A stretch of DNA of 64,000 nt, from positions 1 through 64,000 of the forward strand of contig NZ_JBDIVE010000013.1 in the NCBI RefSeq assembly GCF_039631295.1, given 5' to 3'. Under the pieces are notes generated by a model. That model was not told the origin of the DNA, did not search any database, and saw nothing but the letters and a program-made list of their open reading frames with translations. Positions 44,285 to 53,285 of the stretch are shown piece by piece. The number at the start of each line of letters is the position of its first letter. Position 1 is the first letter of the stretch. The translations under genes and the position numbers were made by a program. The stretch is from Viridibacterium sediminicola (GTDB taxonomy: Bacteria; Pseudomonadota; Gammaproteobacteria; Burkholderiales; Rhodocyclaceae).

Positions 44285-45241
44285 TCAGGCAAACGCCTGA
44301 CGCAGCGCAGCGGCAATCTCGCGCTGAGCACGGGCCGCGTCGGGCAGGATGCGATCCATGGTCAGGAAGCCGTGAATCATGCCGGCGTACTCGCTGTACT
44401 GCGTCGACACGCCGGCCGCTTGCAGCGCCTCGGCATAGGCACGTGCGTCATCGCTCAGCGGGTCGTGCTGCGCAGTGAGGATCAGCGCCGGCGGCGCAGC
44501 GCCCAGATCCGGCGCCAGCAAGGGCGATGCGCGCCAGTCATAGCGGTCAGACTCGGCCGGCAGGTAGTTGCGCTGGAACCACTCGATCGAGGCGCGATCA
44601 AGAAAATAGCCCTCGGCATAGCGCTCATGCGAGGCGCGCGTGCTGGTCTGGTCTGTCGTCGGATAGACCAGCAGCTGCAAACGCAGCGGCGCGACCTGGC
44701 CCGCCTGCACGCGCTCACGAGCGAGCAGACTTGCCACGGCAGCCAGATTGCCGCCCGCCGAATCGCCGCCGATGGCGATGCGTTGGGCATCGAGCCCCAG
44801 CGCAGCGGCCTCGCGTTGCAGGTAAGCCAGGGCGTAGCAGGCATCATCCAGCGCGGCCGGAAACTGATTCTCGGGCGCCAGCCGATAGTCCAGCGCGAGC
44901 ACCGCGCACGCCGCCTGCGCGCAGAACTGGCGACACAGCACGTCGTAGCCGGCCAGATCGCCCAGAGTCCAGCCGCCGCCATGCAGCCACAACAGCACCG
45001 GCAGCGGCGATGCAGCCTCCAACGGGGTGTAGAGGCGGGCCTGCAAAGCGCCGCCGGCGAACTCGCGGCGCGGCACACTCAAGCTGCGCGCTTCGGCAAT
45101 CGGCGGCGCTTCGCCACGGTAGGCATAGAGCAGCTTGTGGAAATTGCGCCGCGCGAATTCAAGCGGCTGTTCCTGCAGACGCGGTGCTTCAACGCGCCCG
45201 AGCATGTCGAGCAACTGGCGGACTTCGGGGGGTAAGGACAT
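44285..45241 (-). CDS. HSL-type alpha/beta hydrolase (esterase)
   Basis: A protein of 318 residues of the hormone-sensitive lipase family. The oxyanion motif is WLHGGGWTLGD and the nucleophile elbow is GGDSAGGNLAA. The Asp lies in TAQHDPLSDD and the His in GMIHGFLT. It should hydrolyse small esters; the substrate is unknown. The ATG at 45241 was preferred to a GTG at 45265; neither has a well-placed ribosome site. It converges with cobA, with 15 bp between the stops. Confidence 0.9.
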   Translation of the reverse strand: MSLPPEVRQLLDMLGRVEAPRLQEQPLEFARRNFHKLLYAYRGEAPPIAEARSLSVPRREFAGGALQARLYTPLEAASPLPVLLWLHGGGWTLGDLAGYDVLCRQFCAQAACAVLALDYRLAPENQFPAALDDACYALAYLQREAAALGLDAQRIAIGGDSAGGNLAAVASLLARERVQAGQVAPLRLQLLVYPTTDQTSTRASHERYAEGYFLDRASIEWFQRNYLPAESDRYDWRASPLLAPDLGAAPPALILTAQHDPLSDDARAYAEALQAAGVSTQYSEYAGMIHGFLTMDRILPDAARAQREIAAALRQAFA

Positions 45242-45309
45242 CGGCAGGTCGGCAGACAAAACCACATATTACAATCGCCGCTCCTCCGCCGACGCCCCAG
45301 AGCTGCAGC

Positions 45310-45909
45310 ATGAAGCCGGTCGCCCCGCTGAGCGCCTATCTGGCCAGCTCGGAACACATTGATGCCACGCATCCACTGATTGCCGCCCGTGCGCAAACCC
45401 TGGCGGCGGGCGCTGGCGACGAACGGGAGGTGGCGGCGCGCTGCTTTCACTTCGTGCGTGACGAAATCCGCCATAGCTGGGACTTCCGCCAGGGGCCACT
45501 GACCTGCAGCGCCTCCGCCGTACTACGCCACGGCACCGGCTACTGCTATGCCAAGAGCCACCTGCTGGCCGCCCTGCTGCGCGCCAACGGCATCGCCGCC
45601 GGCCTGTGCTACCAGCGTCTGTCGGTCAATGACAGCGGGCCGCCGTACTGCCTGCACGGACTCAATGCCGTCTTGCTGCCGGAGCATGGCTGGTACCGCC
45701 TCGATGCGCGTGGCAACAAACCCGGCGTTGCGGCGCACTTCACGCCGCCACACGAAGCGCTGGCCTTCGCGCTGCGCGAGGCAGAGGAATGCGACTTCGC
45801 GGAGATCTGGCCTGAGCCTCTGCCTGTTGTCGTCGAAGCGCTCCTTAGCGCGGGCGACATCGAAACCCTGCACGCAGCACTACCGGACCAGCCGCCGCAA
45901 GGCCGCTGA
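45310..45909 (+). CDS. Transglutaminase-like domain protein
   Basis: A protein of 199 residues without a signal peptide. The transglutaminase/protease-like core has Cys in GTGYCYAKSHLLAALLR, His in YCLHGLNAVLL and Asp in YRLDARGNKPG, a full triad. Proteins of this type act as peptidases, amidases or acyl-transferases, and the substrate is unknown. A TACAAT hexamer lies about 40 bp upstream. It is divergent from the esterase gene. Confidence 0.88.
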   Translation: MKPVAPLSAYLASSEHIDATHPLIAARAQTLAAGAGDEREVAARCFHFVRDEIRHSWDFRQGPLTCSASAVLRHGTGYCYAKSHLLAALLRANGIAAGLCYQRLSVNDSGPPYCLHGLNAVLLPEHGWYRLDARGNKPGVAAHFTPPHEALAFALREAEECDFAEIWPEPLPVVVEALLSAGDIETLHAALPDQPPQGR

Positions 45910-46457
45910 AGCCGCCCTTCCGCACGCCTCGCCGCCAGCGGCGGCACTGACGACGCAGCAGCCAGGCGCTTCGCATCGCCGATGCTTTACCGCAAAGCAA
46001 CATTTTTGGAATACGTTTTCCTTAAATTTCAAAATCTTAGCCGGTGGCAAGCGGCGCGCCGAAGCTGCGTTTTCCAGAGGCGATTTCTGAGGTTTTGAGC
46101 AGCATCACAAAGTATGACAACAATGATGCACAAAATTCAATTGCCTGACATTTGTCAACAAATTCGCACAATTACGTCACGAATAAGGCAGCAAGTTGTG
46201 TGACTCGTTGACAACATTGCTCACATGTCAGGCAAAATGCGCCCATAAGTTTTCCTGAATGACTTATTTCAAAAGCGAATGGCGCGGATGCAAAGCAGTC
46301 CTCAGGGCCTGCGGCCGATCTATCCAGGCGCGATCAGGGAAGCTGAAAACCGTGTCGCCAGTTGCAGCGCACAACATCTGAAATGAGCAACTGGCGGCTA
46401 TTCAGAACCTGTTTCCGGGAGACATCCCGTCTCCACTACTTCAACCGAGGAGGATGC
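45910..46457 (+). other. 548-bp upstream region of the dct operon
   Basis: No convincing gene is present. The middle (about 46010-46270) is much more AT-rich than its surroundings and holds the inverted repeats listed at 46143-46233. The last ~100 bp are leader DNA before a GAGGAGG ribosome site. In-frame codons upstream of 46458 do not look like a protein N-terminus. Confidence 0.6.
46143..46233 (+). promoter_or_regulatory. Candidate operator/promoter region of dctPQM
   Basis: Nested inverted repeats are visible: GCCTGACAT (46143-46151) with ATGTCAGGC (46225-46233), and two small palindromes TTTGTCAACAAA (46151-46162) and GTTGACAAC (46207-46215). The first of these fits the TnGTnnACnA pattern known for FadR-type GntR regulators, and the gene for such a regulator lies at 49474. 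A TTGACA at 46208-46213 could be a -35 box, but the best -10 (CAAAAT, 46233) is 19 bp away. Confidence 0.5.
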
Positions 46458-47444
46458 ATGAAGCCGAATTTCGTAAAAATGCTGGGGGTCGTTGCAGCAG
46501 TGAGCTGTGCCGTGTTGTCGATGTCGGTACAAGCACGTGAATTCCGTTCTGCCGATGTCCACGCCAAGGACTTCCCGACCAACCAGGCCGTGGCCTTCAT
46601 GGGTCAGCAACTCTCGCAAGAGACCGGCGGCAAGGACAAGATCAAGGTCTTCGGCGACAGCATGCTCGGCTCGGAACAGGACACCGTCGAACAAGTGAAG
46701 ATCGGCGCGCTGGACATGGTTCGCGTGAGCAGCGCCACCTTCCACGGCATCGTGCCGGAATCGCTGATCCCCGCACTGCCCTTCCTGTTCCGCGACATCA
46801 ATCACTTCCGCAAGGCGATGTACGGCGCTGAAGGCGACAAGATCCTCGCTGCCTTCGACAAGGCCGGCTTCGTTGCCCTCGCCTTCTATGAGAGCGGTGC
46901 CCGCTCGGTCTACGCCAAGAAGCCGATCAAGACCGTCGCCGACATGAAGGGTCTGAAGATCCGCGTGCAGAACTCGGACCTGATGGTCAGCCTGGCCAGC
47001 GCACTGGGCGCCAGCCCGACGCCGATGCCGATGGCCGAGGTCTATACCGGCCTGAAGACCGGTCTGGTCGATGCCGCCGAGAACAACTACCCGTCCTACG
47101 ACGAAGCCAAGCACTACGAATCGGCACCGGTCTACAGCGAAACCCTGCACGTGATGATGCCGGAAGTGCTGGTCTTCTCGAAGAAGGTCTGGGACACGCT
47201 GAGCAAGCCCGAGCAGGACGCACTGCGCAAGGCCGCCAAAGCTTCGGTGCCCTACTACCAGAAGCTCTGGGAAGCCAAGGAAGTCGCTTCCAAGGCGGCT
47301 GTGATCAAGGGTGGCGCGAAGATCGTGTCGGCCGCCGAGATTGATCGCGCCGGCTTCGTGAAGGCCGAAAAGCCGGTGTGGGACAAGTTCGCCAACACCC
47401 CGGCTCTGAAGGCGCTGGTGCAGGAAATCGTCAACGTCAAGTAA
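46458..47444 (+). CDS. dctP: TRAP transporter substrate-binding protein DctP
   Basis: A periplasmic binding protein of 328 residues with a signal peptide (about 1-26, ending VQA). Family blocks include DMVRVSSATFHGIVPES, LKIRVQNSDLMVSLASALGASPTPMPMAEVYTGLKTGLVDAAENN (with the conserved Arg) and the VPYYQKLWEA-type C-terminal helices. Substrates of such proteins are C4-dicarboxylates or sugar acids. The ATG at 46458 has GAGGAGG upstream. First gene of dctP-dctQ-dctM. Confidence 0.94.
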   Translation: MKPNFVKMLGVVAAVSCAVLSMSVQAREFRSADVHAKDFPTNQAVAFMGQQLSQETGGKDKIKVFGDSMLGSEQDTVEQVKIGALDMVRVSSATFHGIVPESLIPALPFLFRDINHFRKAMYGAEGDKILAAFDKAGFVALAFYESGARSVYAKKPIKTVADMKGLKIRVQNSDLMVSLASALGASPTPMPMAEVYTGLKTGLVDAAENNYPSYDEAKHYESAPVYSETLHVMMPEVLVFSKKVWDTLSKPEQDALRKAAKASVPYYQKLWEAKEVASKAAVIKGGAKIVSAAEIDRAGFVKAEKPVWDKFANTPALKALVQEIVNVK

Positions 47445-47461
47445 TCCTTGATTGTCAGGAC

Positions 47462-47488
47462 AAACCCCGTGGCCTTGCTGCGGGGTTT
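47462..47488 (+). promoter_or_regulatory. Intercistronic hairpin between dctP and dctQ
   Basis: AAACCCCG (47462-47469) pairs perfectly with CGGGGTTT (47481-47488) across an 11-base loop; four T follow. It begins 17 bp after the dctP stop and ends 13 bp before dctQ. It looks like a weak terminator or processing site that would keep DctP more abundant than the membrane subunits. Confidence 0.6.
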
Positions 47489-47501
47489 TCGGAGATCGGT
47501 A

Positions 47502-47996
47502 ATGAATTGGCTTACTGCACTGAATTCCAGGCTATCGCGATGGTCGATGTATATCGCCAGCGTCTGCCTGGTCGGCCTAGTGGTCGTCGTCGATTACGGC
47601 GTCATCATGCGCTATGGCTTCAATGATGCGCCCCCGTTCATGGAACAGGTGGCCTTGCTGCTGGTGATCTCGGTGGCCATGTTCGGCGCTTCAGCCGGCG
47701 TGCGCGATGCCGGCCACATCGGCGTCGAATCCCTCGTCGGCCTGCTGCCGGAGCGTCCCAAGTTCTGGGTGGGCGTACTCGCTGGCCTGCTGACCACCGC
47801 TTTCGCCGTGATCCTGTTCATCGGCTGCGGCAGCATGGCGCTCAATACCTACGAGCACAGCATTCCCATCCTTGGCATTCCCGAAGCGACGCGCTATGTG
47901 CCGCCGATGATTGCTGGCGTGCTCATCGTGCTGTTCTCCATCGAGCATCTGATTGCCATGTTTACTAAAAAGAAGGTGGTTCCATCATGGCACTGA
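47502..47996 (+). CDS. dctQ: TRAP transporter small permease DctQ
   Basis: A four-helix membrane protein of 164 residues. Typical features include YGVIMRYGFNDAPPFMEQVALLLVI and AGVRDAGHIGVESLVGLLP. It couples the binding protein to DctM. The ATG at 47502 has GGAG seven bases upstream; an earlier in-frame TTG at 47448 would put the ribosome site inside the gene. It overlaps dctM by 10 bp. Confidence 0.93.
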   Translation: MNWLTALNSRLSRWSMYIASVCLVGLVVVVDYGVIMRYGFNDAPPFMEQVALLLVISVAMFGASAGVRDAGHIGVESLVGLLPERPKFWVGVLAGLLTTAFAVILFIGCGSMALNTYEHSIPILGIPEATRYVPPMIAGVLIVLFSIEHLIAMFTKKKVVPSWH

Positions 47997-49339
47997 CCGT
48001 ACTCTGTCTGGGCTTTATCTTCTTCATCATCGTCGGTGTTCCGGTCGCCTTCTCGATCGGCCTGGCCTGCCTGCTCACCTATATGGTTGAAGGCCTGCCG
48101 CTGAGCACCGCATTCCAGATGATGATCTCCGGGATGAACGCGTTCTCCTTCCTGGCGATTCCGTTCTTCATCTTCTCCGGCGAGCTGATGCTGCACGGCG
48201 GCGTGGCAGACAAGATCGTCAATTTCGCGCGTACCCTGGTCGGCCACTGGAAAGGCGGCCTCGGCATGGCCAACGTGGTGGCCTGCACGCTGTTCGGTGG
48301 CGTCTCCGGCTCGCCGGTGGCCGACACCTCGGCAATGGGCGGCGTGATGATCCCGATCATGAAGCGCGAAGGCTACAGCGCCGACTACGCGGTGAACGTC
48401 ACCACGCACGCCTCGCTGTCCGGCGCGCTGATGCCGACCTCACACAACATGATCATCTACGCCTTCGCGGCGCAGACGGCCGCCGGCATGATCGGCGACC
48501 AGGTGATCAAGGGCGTGTCGATCGGTGACCTGATGTTCGCGGGCCTGGTGCCGGTGTTCTGGATCATGACCTGCTGCCTCTCGGCCGCTTACTACCAGGC
48601 CGTCAAGTGCGGCTTCCCCAAGCGCGCCGATGGCACCTCGATGGTCAGCGTGTTCCCCGGCTGGATGGCGGTTACCCGCTCCCTGGTTGCGGCACTGCCC
48701 GGTCTGGCGATCATCGCCATCATCCTGGTCTGCGTGATGGAAGGCATCGCGACGGCCACCGAAGCGGCGGCGATTGCGGTGACCTACTCGCTGTTCCTGA
48801 CCGGCGTGCTGTACCGCACCCTGAGCTGGCAAAACCTGCTCAAGGCGCTGGCCAAAGCGGGCAAGACCACCGGCGTGATCCTGCTGCTGATCGGTGTGTC
48901 GAACATGCTGCGCTGGCAAATGGCCTGGCTGGAGATTCCGGAAGCGATGTCCGAAGCCCTGCTCTCGGCCACCCATACGCCTTGGCTGATGCTGCTCTAC
49001 ATCAACATCATCCAGGTCTTCCTCGGCATCTTCCTGGACATGGCTGCGCACATCCTGATCACCGCGCCGCTGTTCCTGCCGCTGGCGATCCAGATGGGTG
49101 TCGGTCCGGTGCAATTCGGCATGATGCTGCTGCTCAACTGCGCACTGGGCCTGGTTCACCCGCCGGTCGGCACGGTGCAGTTCGTCGGTTGCGCGATTGG
49201 CGAAGTGTCGATCGGGCAAGTCATGAAGACGGTGTGGCCGTACTACCTCGCGATCTGGACGGCGATCCAGCTGGTGACCTACGTCCCCTCGTTCTCAACC
49301 TGGCTACCCACCCTGATCACCGGGCACGTCGTCCTCTAG
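47987..49339 (+). CDS. dctM: TRAP transporter large permease DctM
   Basis: A protein of 450 residues with about 12 membrane segments that carries sodium-driven uptake. Family motifs include AIPFFIFSGELMLHGG, GGVSGSPVADTSAMGGVMIPIM and LNCALGLVHPPVGTVQFVGCAIG. It starts 10 bp before the dctQ stop and is the last gene before a strong terminator. Confidence 0.95.
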   Translation: MALTVLCLGFIFFIIVGVPVAFSIGLACLLTYMVEGLPLSTAFQMMISGMNAFSFLAIPFFIFSGELMLHGGVADKIVNFARTLVGHWKGGLGMANVVACTLFGGVSGSPVADTSAMGGVMIPIMKREGYSADYAVNVTTHASLSGALMPTSHNMIIYAFAAQTAAGMIGDQVIKGVSIGDLMFAGLVPVFWIMTCCLSAAYYQAVKCGFPKRADGTSMVSVFPGWMAVTRSLVAALPGLAIIAIILVCVMEGIATATEAAAIAVTYSLFLTGVLYRTLSWQNLLKALAKAGKTTGVILLLIGVSNMLRWQMAWLEIPEAMSEALLSATHTPWLMLLYINIIQVFLGIFLDMAAHILITAPLFLPLAIQMGVGPVQFGMMLLLNCALGLVHPPVGTVQFVGCAIGEVSIGQVMKTVWPYYLAIWTAIQLVTYVPSFSTWLPTLITGHVVL

Positions 49340-49370
49340 CGGAGACGAAGCAACAAGAACGAAGCAACAC

Positions 49371-49406
49371 AAAACGCCGCCGGCATGCAAATGCCGGCGG
49401 CGTTTT
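49371..49406 (+). terminator. Terminator of dctPQM, bidirectional
   Basis: AAAACGCCGCCGGCAT (49371-49386) pairs perfectly with ATGCCGGCGGCGTTTT (49391-49406) over a GCAA tetraloop, followed by T. The A run on the left gives a T tract for the convergent gntR transcript too. Confidence 0.93.
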
Positions 49407-49473
49407 TATGTGTAGGTAGCGGGATCAAACCGACAAAGAAAAACGGCAGCGCATGGCTGCCGTTTCAGACAAT

Positions 49474-50220
49474 TCAGAAAGTGCGGCCTTGCGGCAGATT
49501 CGGCCCTTCGAACAGGCGCCGCCGCGCATTGCCCAGATGAAAGCGCATCGCCTCAGCGGCATCCATCGACGAACCCTTTTCGATGGCGGTGAGGATTTCG
49601 CGGTGCTCGATCTGCACCATCTCGCGCCACACGCGCTCGCGCTCCAGCGACAGATTGAGCGCCAGACGCATGCCGACACGCATCTGTTCGATGATCAATT
49701 CCAGCGCGGTATGGAAGAAAACGTTCTGCGAAGCACGGGCGATGGCCAGATGGAACTGCAGATCGGCATCGACGTATTGCGCGTTGTTGTCGGCCGCACG
49801 GGCGCCCTCGAGCACCTCGAACTGGTTGCGAATCTCCTCCAGATCACGCGGGGTGCGCAGATCGGCGGCCAGCCCCGCACCGGCCGGCTCCAGCGCCATG
49901 CGGAAGGCAAAACAGCGCTGCACGTCGGCAATGCTTTCGATGGCGCCAAAGCGGCGGATGTTGCGGTCAGGCCGGCGCAGCACATAGCTGCCGGAACCGC
50001 GCCGCGAAGCGACCAAGCCGTCAAGGCGTAGACGCGAGAGCGCCTCGCGCACGGTCGGCCGCGACACGCCGTACTTCTGCGCCAGTTCCGCCTCGGTGGG
50101 CAGGCGTGCGCTCTCGGCGTACTCGCCGCTGGACATTGCCTCGATGATACCCGCATAGACGGTATCGACTCTGTTCTTACCGGCGCCTGAGGCTGCCTTA
50201 TCTGATGCTGTCTCGACCAT
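49474..50220 (-). CDS. GntR-family (FadR/FCD) regulator
   Basis: A protein of 248 residues. The N-terminal winged helix (about 18-85) reads LPTEAELAQKYGVSRPTVREALSRLRLDGLV, and an all-helical FCD ligand domain (about 100-235) has the His/Asp metal-site pattern (DADLQFHLAIARAS; HREILTAIEKG; HLGNARRR). FCD members sense small carboxylates. It converges on dctPQM, so it probably regulates that operon. GGGAGGA lies just before the ATG. Confidence 0.92.
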   Translation of the reverse strand: MVETASDKAASGAGKNRVDTVYAGIIEAMSSGEYAESARLPTEAELAQKYGVSRPTVREALSRLRLDGLVASRRGSGSYVLRRPDRNIRRFGAIESIADVQRCFAFRMALEPAGAGLAADLRTPRDLEEIRNQFEVLEGARAADNNAQYVDADLQFHLAIARASQNVFFHTALELIIEQMRVGMRLALNLSLERERVWREMVQIEHREILTAIEKGSSMDAAEAMRFHLGNARRRLFEGPNLPQGRTF

Positions 50221-50456
50221 TGTTCCTCCCTAGGAAGAACCCGTATTCTGCCCTAGATTCAAGCGCCTGCTTTGATCCTGCGCGTTCGCTTGCCTCAGGT
50301 ATGGGCCTTCAGCCACAAAAATGGTAGATTCCGGGCGCCCTGCATGACAAGGCAAGCGGCAAAACGCCACCCGCCCGACAAGCGCCCTGATGCGCGCCGT
50401 GCTGCGTTATGTATTTTGCTCTGGGAATACCTGCTTCAGAACTGAAACAGGATAAC

Positions 50457-50541
50457 TGGTGCCGGGAGAGGGACTCGAACCCTCGCGCCTTTCGGCGGCG
50501 GATTTTGAATCCGCTGCGTCTACCGATTCCGCCACCCCGGC
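50457..50541 (-). tRNA. tRNA-Leu (anticodon CAA)
   Basis: On the minus strand an 85-nt cloverleaf starts GCCGGGG (50541) and ends in an encoded CCA (50459-50457). The anticodon stem GCGGA/TCCGC encloses TTCAAAA, giving anticodon CAA. A long variable arm (CGCCGAAAGGCG) identifies a class II tRNA. The T loop GTTCGAGTC is present. The acceptor stem has seven pairs, the last being G-U. Confidence 0.97.
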
Positions 50542-50622
50542 AGGGGGAGGCCGGATTATCCCTGAAGCGCAGCGCCGCAGCAAGCGGCGCCCGATTGTTT
50601 TTTTATACCGTGCAAGAAGCTG

Positions 50623-51678
50623 ATGTCCCTGACCCTAGACGATTTCGATTACCACCTGCCACCTGAGCTGATCGCCCAGACCGCCCTCGCCGACCGCGCC
50701 GCCTCGCGCCTGCTCGTCGTCCAGAATGATGCGCTGGACGACCGCGTGTTCCGCGATCTGCCCAGCCTGCTGCGCGCCGGCGACCTGCTGGTGTTCAACG
50801 ACAGCCGCGTGCTGCATGCCCGCCTGTTCGGCCACAAGGAGAGCGGCGGCCAGGTCGAGGTGATGATCGAGCGCCCGCTCGGCGACCACGAAGCACTGGC
50901 GATGATCCGCGCCAGCAAGTCACCCAAACCCGGCAGCCGCATCCGCCTGGCCGAAACCTTCGAGGTCGAGGTGCTAGGCCGCGCCGGCGAGTTCTTCCAT
51001 CTGCGTTTTCCGGCCGACGACACGGCCGTCAATTACATCGAGCGCTTTGGCAAGCTGCCACTGCCACCCTATATCGAGCACGCCGCCACGGCGGGCGACG
51101 AATCGCGCTACCAGACGGTTTATGCGCGCGAACTGGGCAGCGTCGCCGCACCGACCGCCGGCCTGCACTTTGACGAAGCGCTGTTCGCCGAGCTTGATGC
51201 GCTGGGCGTGACGCGCGCCTTTGTCACCCTGCATGTCGGCGCCGGCACCTTCCAGCCGGTACGCGAGCACGATCTGTCGCGTCACCAGATGCATCGCGAG
51301 CTGTACAGCATTCCAACGGAAACCGTCGCCGCCGTGGCGCGCACGCGTGCCGCCGGCGGTCGCGTGATCTGCGTCGGCACCACCTCGCTGCGGGCGCTCG
51401 AATCGGGCGCACAAACGGGCCAGCTCGTCGCCGGCAGCGCCGAGACCGGCATCTTCATCATGCCGGGCTACCATTTCCAGGTCGCCGATGCGCTGATCAC
51501 CAATTTCCACCTGCCCAAATCCACCTTGCTGATGCTGGTCTCGGCACTGGCCGGCCGCGATACCATCCGCCGCGCCTATGCCCACGCCATCGCCCAGCGT
51601 TACCGCTTCTTCAGCTACGGCGATGCGATGTTCCTCGCGGGCCTGAGCGACAGCCTCACCGAAAGAAAGTCCGCATGA
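50623..51678 (+). CDS. queA: S-adenosylmethionine:tRNA ribosyltransferase-isomerase
   Basis: A protein of 351 residues that adds the epoxycyclopentanediol ring to preQ1 at tRNA position 34. Typical blocks are DFDYHLPPELIAQTAL at the start, GDLLVFNDSRVLHARLFG, PTAGLHF, HVGAGTFQPVR and TNFHLPKSTLLMLVSAL. Its stop overlaps the start of tgt by 4 bp (ATGA). The pair forms the last steps of the tRNA queuosine pathway, ahead of yajC-secDF as in many proteobacteria. Confidence 0.97.
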   Translation: MSLTLDDFDYHLPPELIAQTALADRAASRLLVVQNDALDDRVFRDLPSLLRAGDLLVFNDSRVLHARLFGHKESGGQVEVMIERPLGDHEALAMIRASKSPKPGSRIRLAETFEVEVLGRAGEFFHLRFPADDTAVNYIERFGKLPLPPYIEHAATAGDESRYQTVYARELGSVAAPTAGLHFDEALFAELDALGVTRAFVTLHVGAGTFQPVREHDLSRHQMHRELYSIPTETVAAVARTRAAGGRVICVGTTSLRALESGAQTGQLVAGSAETGIFIMPGYHFQVADALITNFHLPKSTLLMLVSALAGRDTIRRAYAHAIAQRYRFFSYGDAMFLAGLSDSLTERKSA

Positions 51679-52787
51679 AATTCGATCTCCTCAAAACCGA
51701 CGGCCAGGCCCGTCGCGGCCGCCTGCAACTGGCCCACGGCACGGTGGAAACACCGGTGTTCATGCCGGTCGGCACCTATGGCACGGTCAAGGCGATGAGC
51801 CCTGATGAACTCACCGACATCGGCGCGCAGATCGTGCTCGGCAACACCTTCCACCTGTGGCTGCGTCCCGGCCTGGAGGTGATGAGCAAGTTCGGCGGCC
51901 TGCATGACTTCATGCAATGGAAGAAGCCGATCCTCACCGACTCGGGCGGCTTCCAGGTGTTCTCGCTGGGCGCGCTGCGCAAGATCACCGAGGAAGGCGT
52001 CAAGTTCTCCTCGCCGATCGATGGCCGCAAGCTCTTCCTCACACCCGAGGAATCGATGCGCATCCAGCACGGCCTCAATTCCGACATCGTGATGATCTTC
52101 GACGAATGCACGCCCTACCCGGCCACCCACGAGGAAGCCGCCAAGTCGATGCGCATGTCGGCACGCTGGGCACGGCGCTCGCGCGACGCGCATGACACGC
52201 TGGGCAACAGCAATGCACTGTTCGGCATCGTGCAGGGCGGCATGTATGAAGACCTGCGCGATGAATCGCTCGCCGGTCTGGCCGAGATCGGCTTTGACGG
52301 CTTTGCAGTCGGCGGCCTGTCGGTGGGCGAGCCCAAGGAAGAGTTCTACCGCGTGCTGGCCCACACCGGCCCACGCCTGCCGGCTGACAAGCCGCATTAC
52401 CTGATGGGCGTCGGCACGCCGGAAGACCTGGTCTATGGCGTCAGCCAGGGCATCGACATGTTCGACTGCGTGATGCCGACCCGCAACGCGCGCAACGGCT
52501 GGCTGTTCACCCAATGGGGCAATCTGAAGATCCGCAATGCCGTGCATCGCGATGATCCGCGCCCGCTCGACGAGGACTGCGGCTGTTATACCTGCCGTAA
52601 TTTCTCGCGCGCCTACCTGCACCATCTGGACCGCGCGCAGGAGATGCTGGGCCCGCGTCTGATGACCATCCACAACCTCTATTACTACCAGCAGCTGATG
52701 CGCGAGATCCGTGAAGCCATCGATGCGGATCGTTTTGCGCAATTCGCGGTCGAATTCGCCGCACGACGCGCCCGTGGTGTGGCCTGA
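51675..52787 (+). CDS. tgt: Queuine tRNA-ribosyltransferase
   Basis: An enzyme of 370 residues that exchanges guanine-34 for preQ1 in tRNAs with GUN anticodons. Active-site blocks are LTDSGGFQVFSLG, MIFDECTPYPATHEEA and FDCVMPTRNARNG. The zinc site CGCYTCRNFSRAYLHHL is present near the C-terminus. It overlaps queA by 4 bp. Confidence 0.97.
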   Translation: MKFDLLKTDGQARRGRLQLAHGTVETPVFMPVGTYGTVKAMSPDELTDIGAQIVLGNTFHLWLRPGLEVMSKFGGLHDFMQWKKPILTDSGGFQVFSLGALRKITEEGVKFSSPIDGRKLFLTPEESMRIQHGLNSDIVMIFDECTPYPATHEEAAKSMRMSARWARRSRDAHDTLGNSNALFGIVQGGMYEDLRDESLAGLAEIGFDGFAVGGLSVGEPKEEFYRVLAHTGPRLPADKPHYLMGVGTPEDLVYGVSQGIDMFDCVMPTRNARNGWLFTQWGNLKIRNAVHRDDPRPLDEDCGCYTCRNFSRAYLHHLDRAQEMLGPRLMTIHNLYYYQQLMREIREAIDADRFAQFAVEFAARRARGVA

Positions 52788-52833
52788 CGTCTGTCAAGCA
52801 CATCGCAGCGCAATAAGTACGAACTGCCCGGCC

Positions 52834-52842
52834 TGCTATACT
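52834..52842 (+). promoter_or_regulatory. Extended -10 promoter before yajC
   Basis: TGCTATACT combines a TG extension with the hexamer TATACT (52837-52842), 34 bp before the yajC start. The -35 region (about 52814-52819) is poor, as is common with extended -10 promoters. It would let yajC-secD-secF be transcribed apart from queA-tgt. Confidence 0.55.
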
Positions 52843-52876
52843 CGCCGGCTTCCGATTGATGTTGCTGGAGTAAAAC

Positions 52877-53212
52877 GTGTTCCTGATCTCTGACGCTGTT
52901 GCACAAACCACCGCCGCCGCCGGCGATACCTCAAGCCTGCTGGCTGGCCCGCTGCCGATGTTGGTGGTCATGGGTCTGGCCATGTATTTCATGATCATTC
53001 GCCCGCAATCGAAGCGCGCCAAGGAGCTCAAGGCGCTGATCGACTCGCTCTCCAAGGGCGACGAAGTGATGACCCAGAGCGGTCTGGCGGGCACCGTTGT
53101 CGAAGTGCGTGACAACTTCGTCAAGCTGGAAATCGCCGACAAGGTCGAAGTGCTGCTGCAAAAGTCCGCCGTGGCCGCCGTCCTGCCCAAGGGCACGCTG
53201 AAGTCCGTGTGA
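52877..53212 (+). CDS. yajC: Sec translocon accessory protein YajC
   Basis: A protein of 111 residues with one membrane segment (about 22-42) followed by the typical cytoplasmic block RPQSKRAKELKALIDSLSKGDEVMTQSGLAG. It associates with SecDF-SecYEG. The GTG at 52877 has GGAG six bases upstream. secD follows after 73 bp. Confidence 0.95.
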   Translation: MFLISDAVAQTTAAAGDTSSLLAGPLPMLVVMGLAMYFMIIRPQSKRAKELKALIDSLSKGDEVMTQSGLAGTVVEVRDNFVKLEIADKVEVLLQKSAVAAVLPKGTLKSV

Positions 53213-53285
53213 GCGCGCCGGGCCGTCCAGCATCGCGCTGGCACGGCCCTTCGTCTCTGCCCTCCCCTCTCATTCCTCGCTCACC

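Noticed and set aside
45265..45310. A shared start region with a GTG start at 45265 for the esterase.
   Set aside because: It would add eight residues, its GGAGG is too far away (about 13 bp), and the ATG at 45241 gives the more typical N-terminus. The call remains uncertain.
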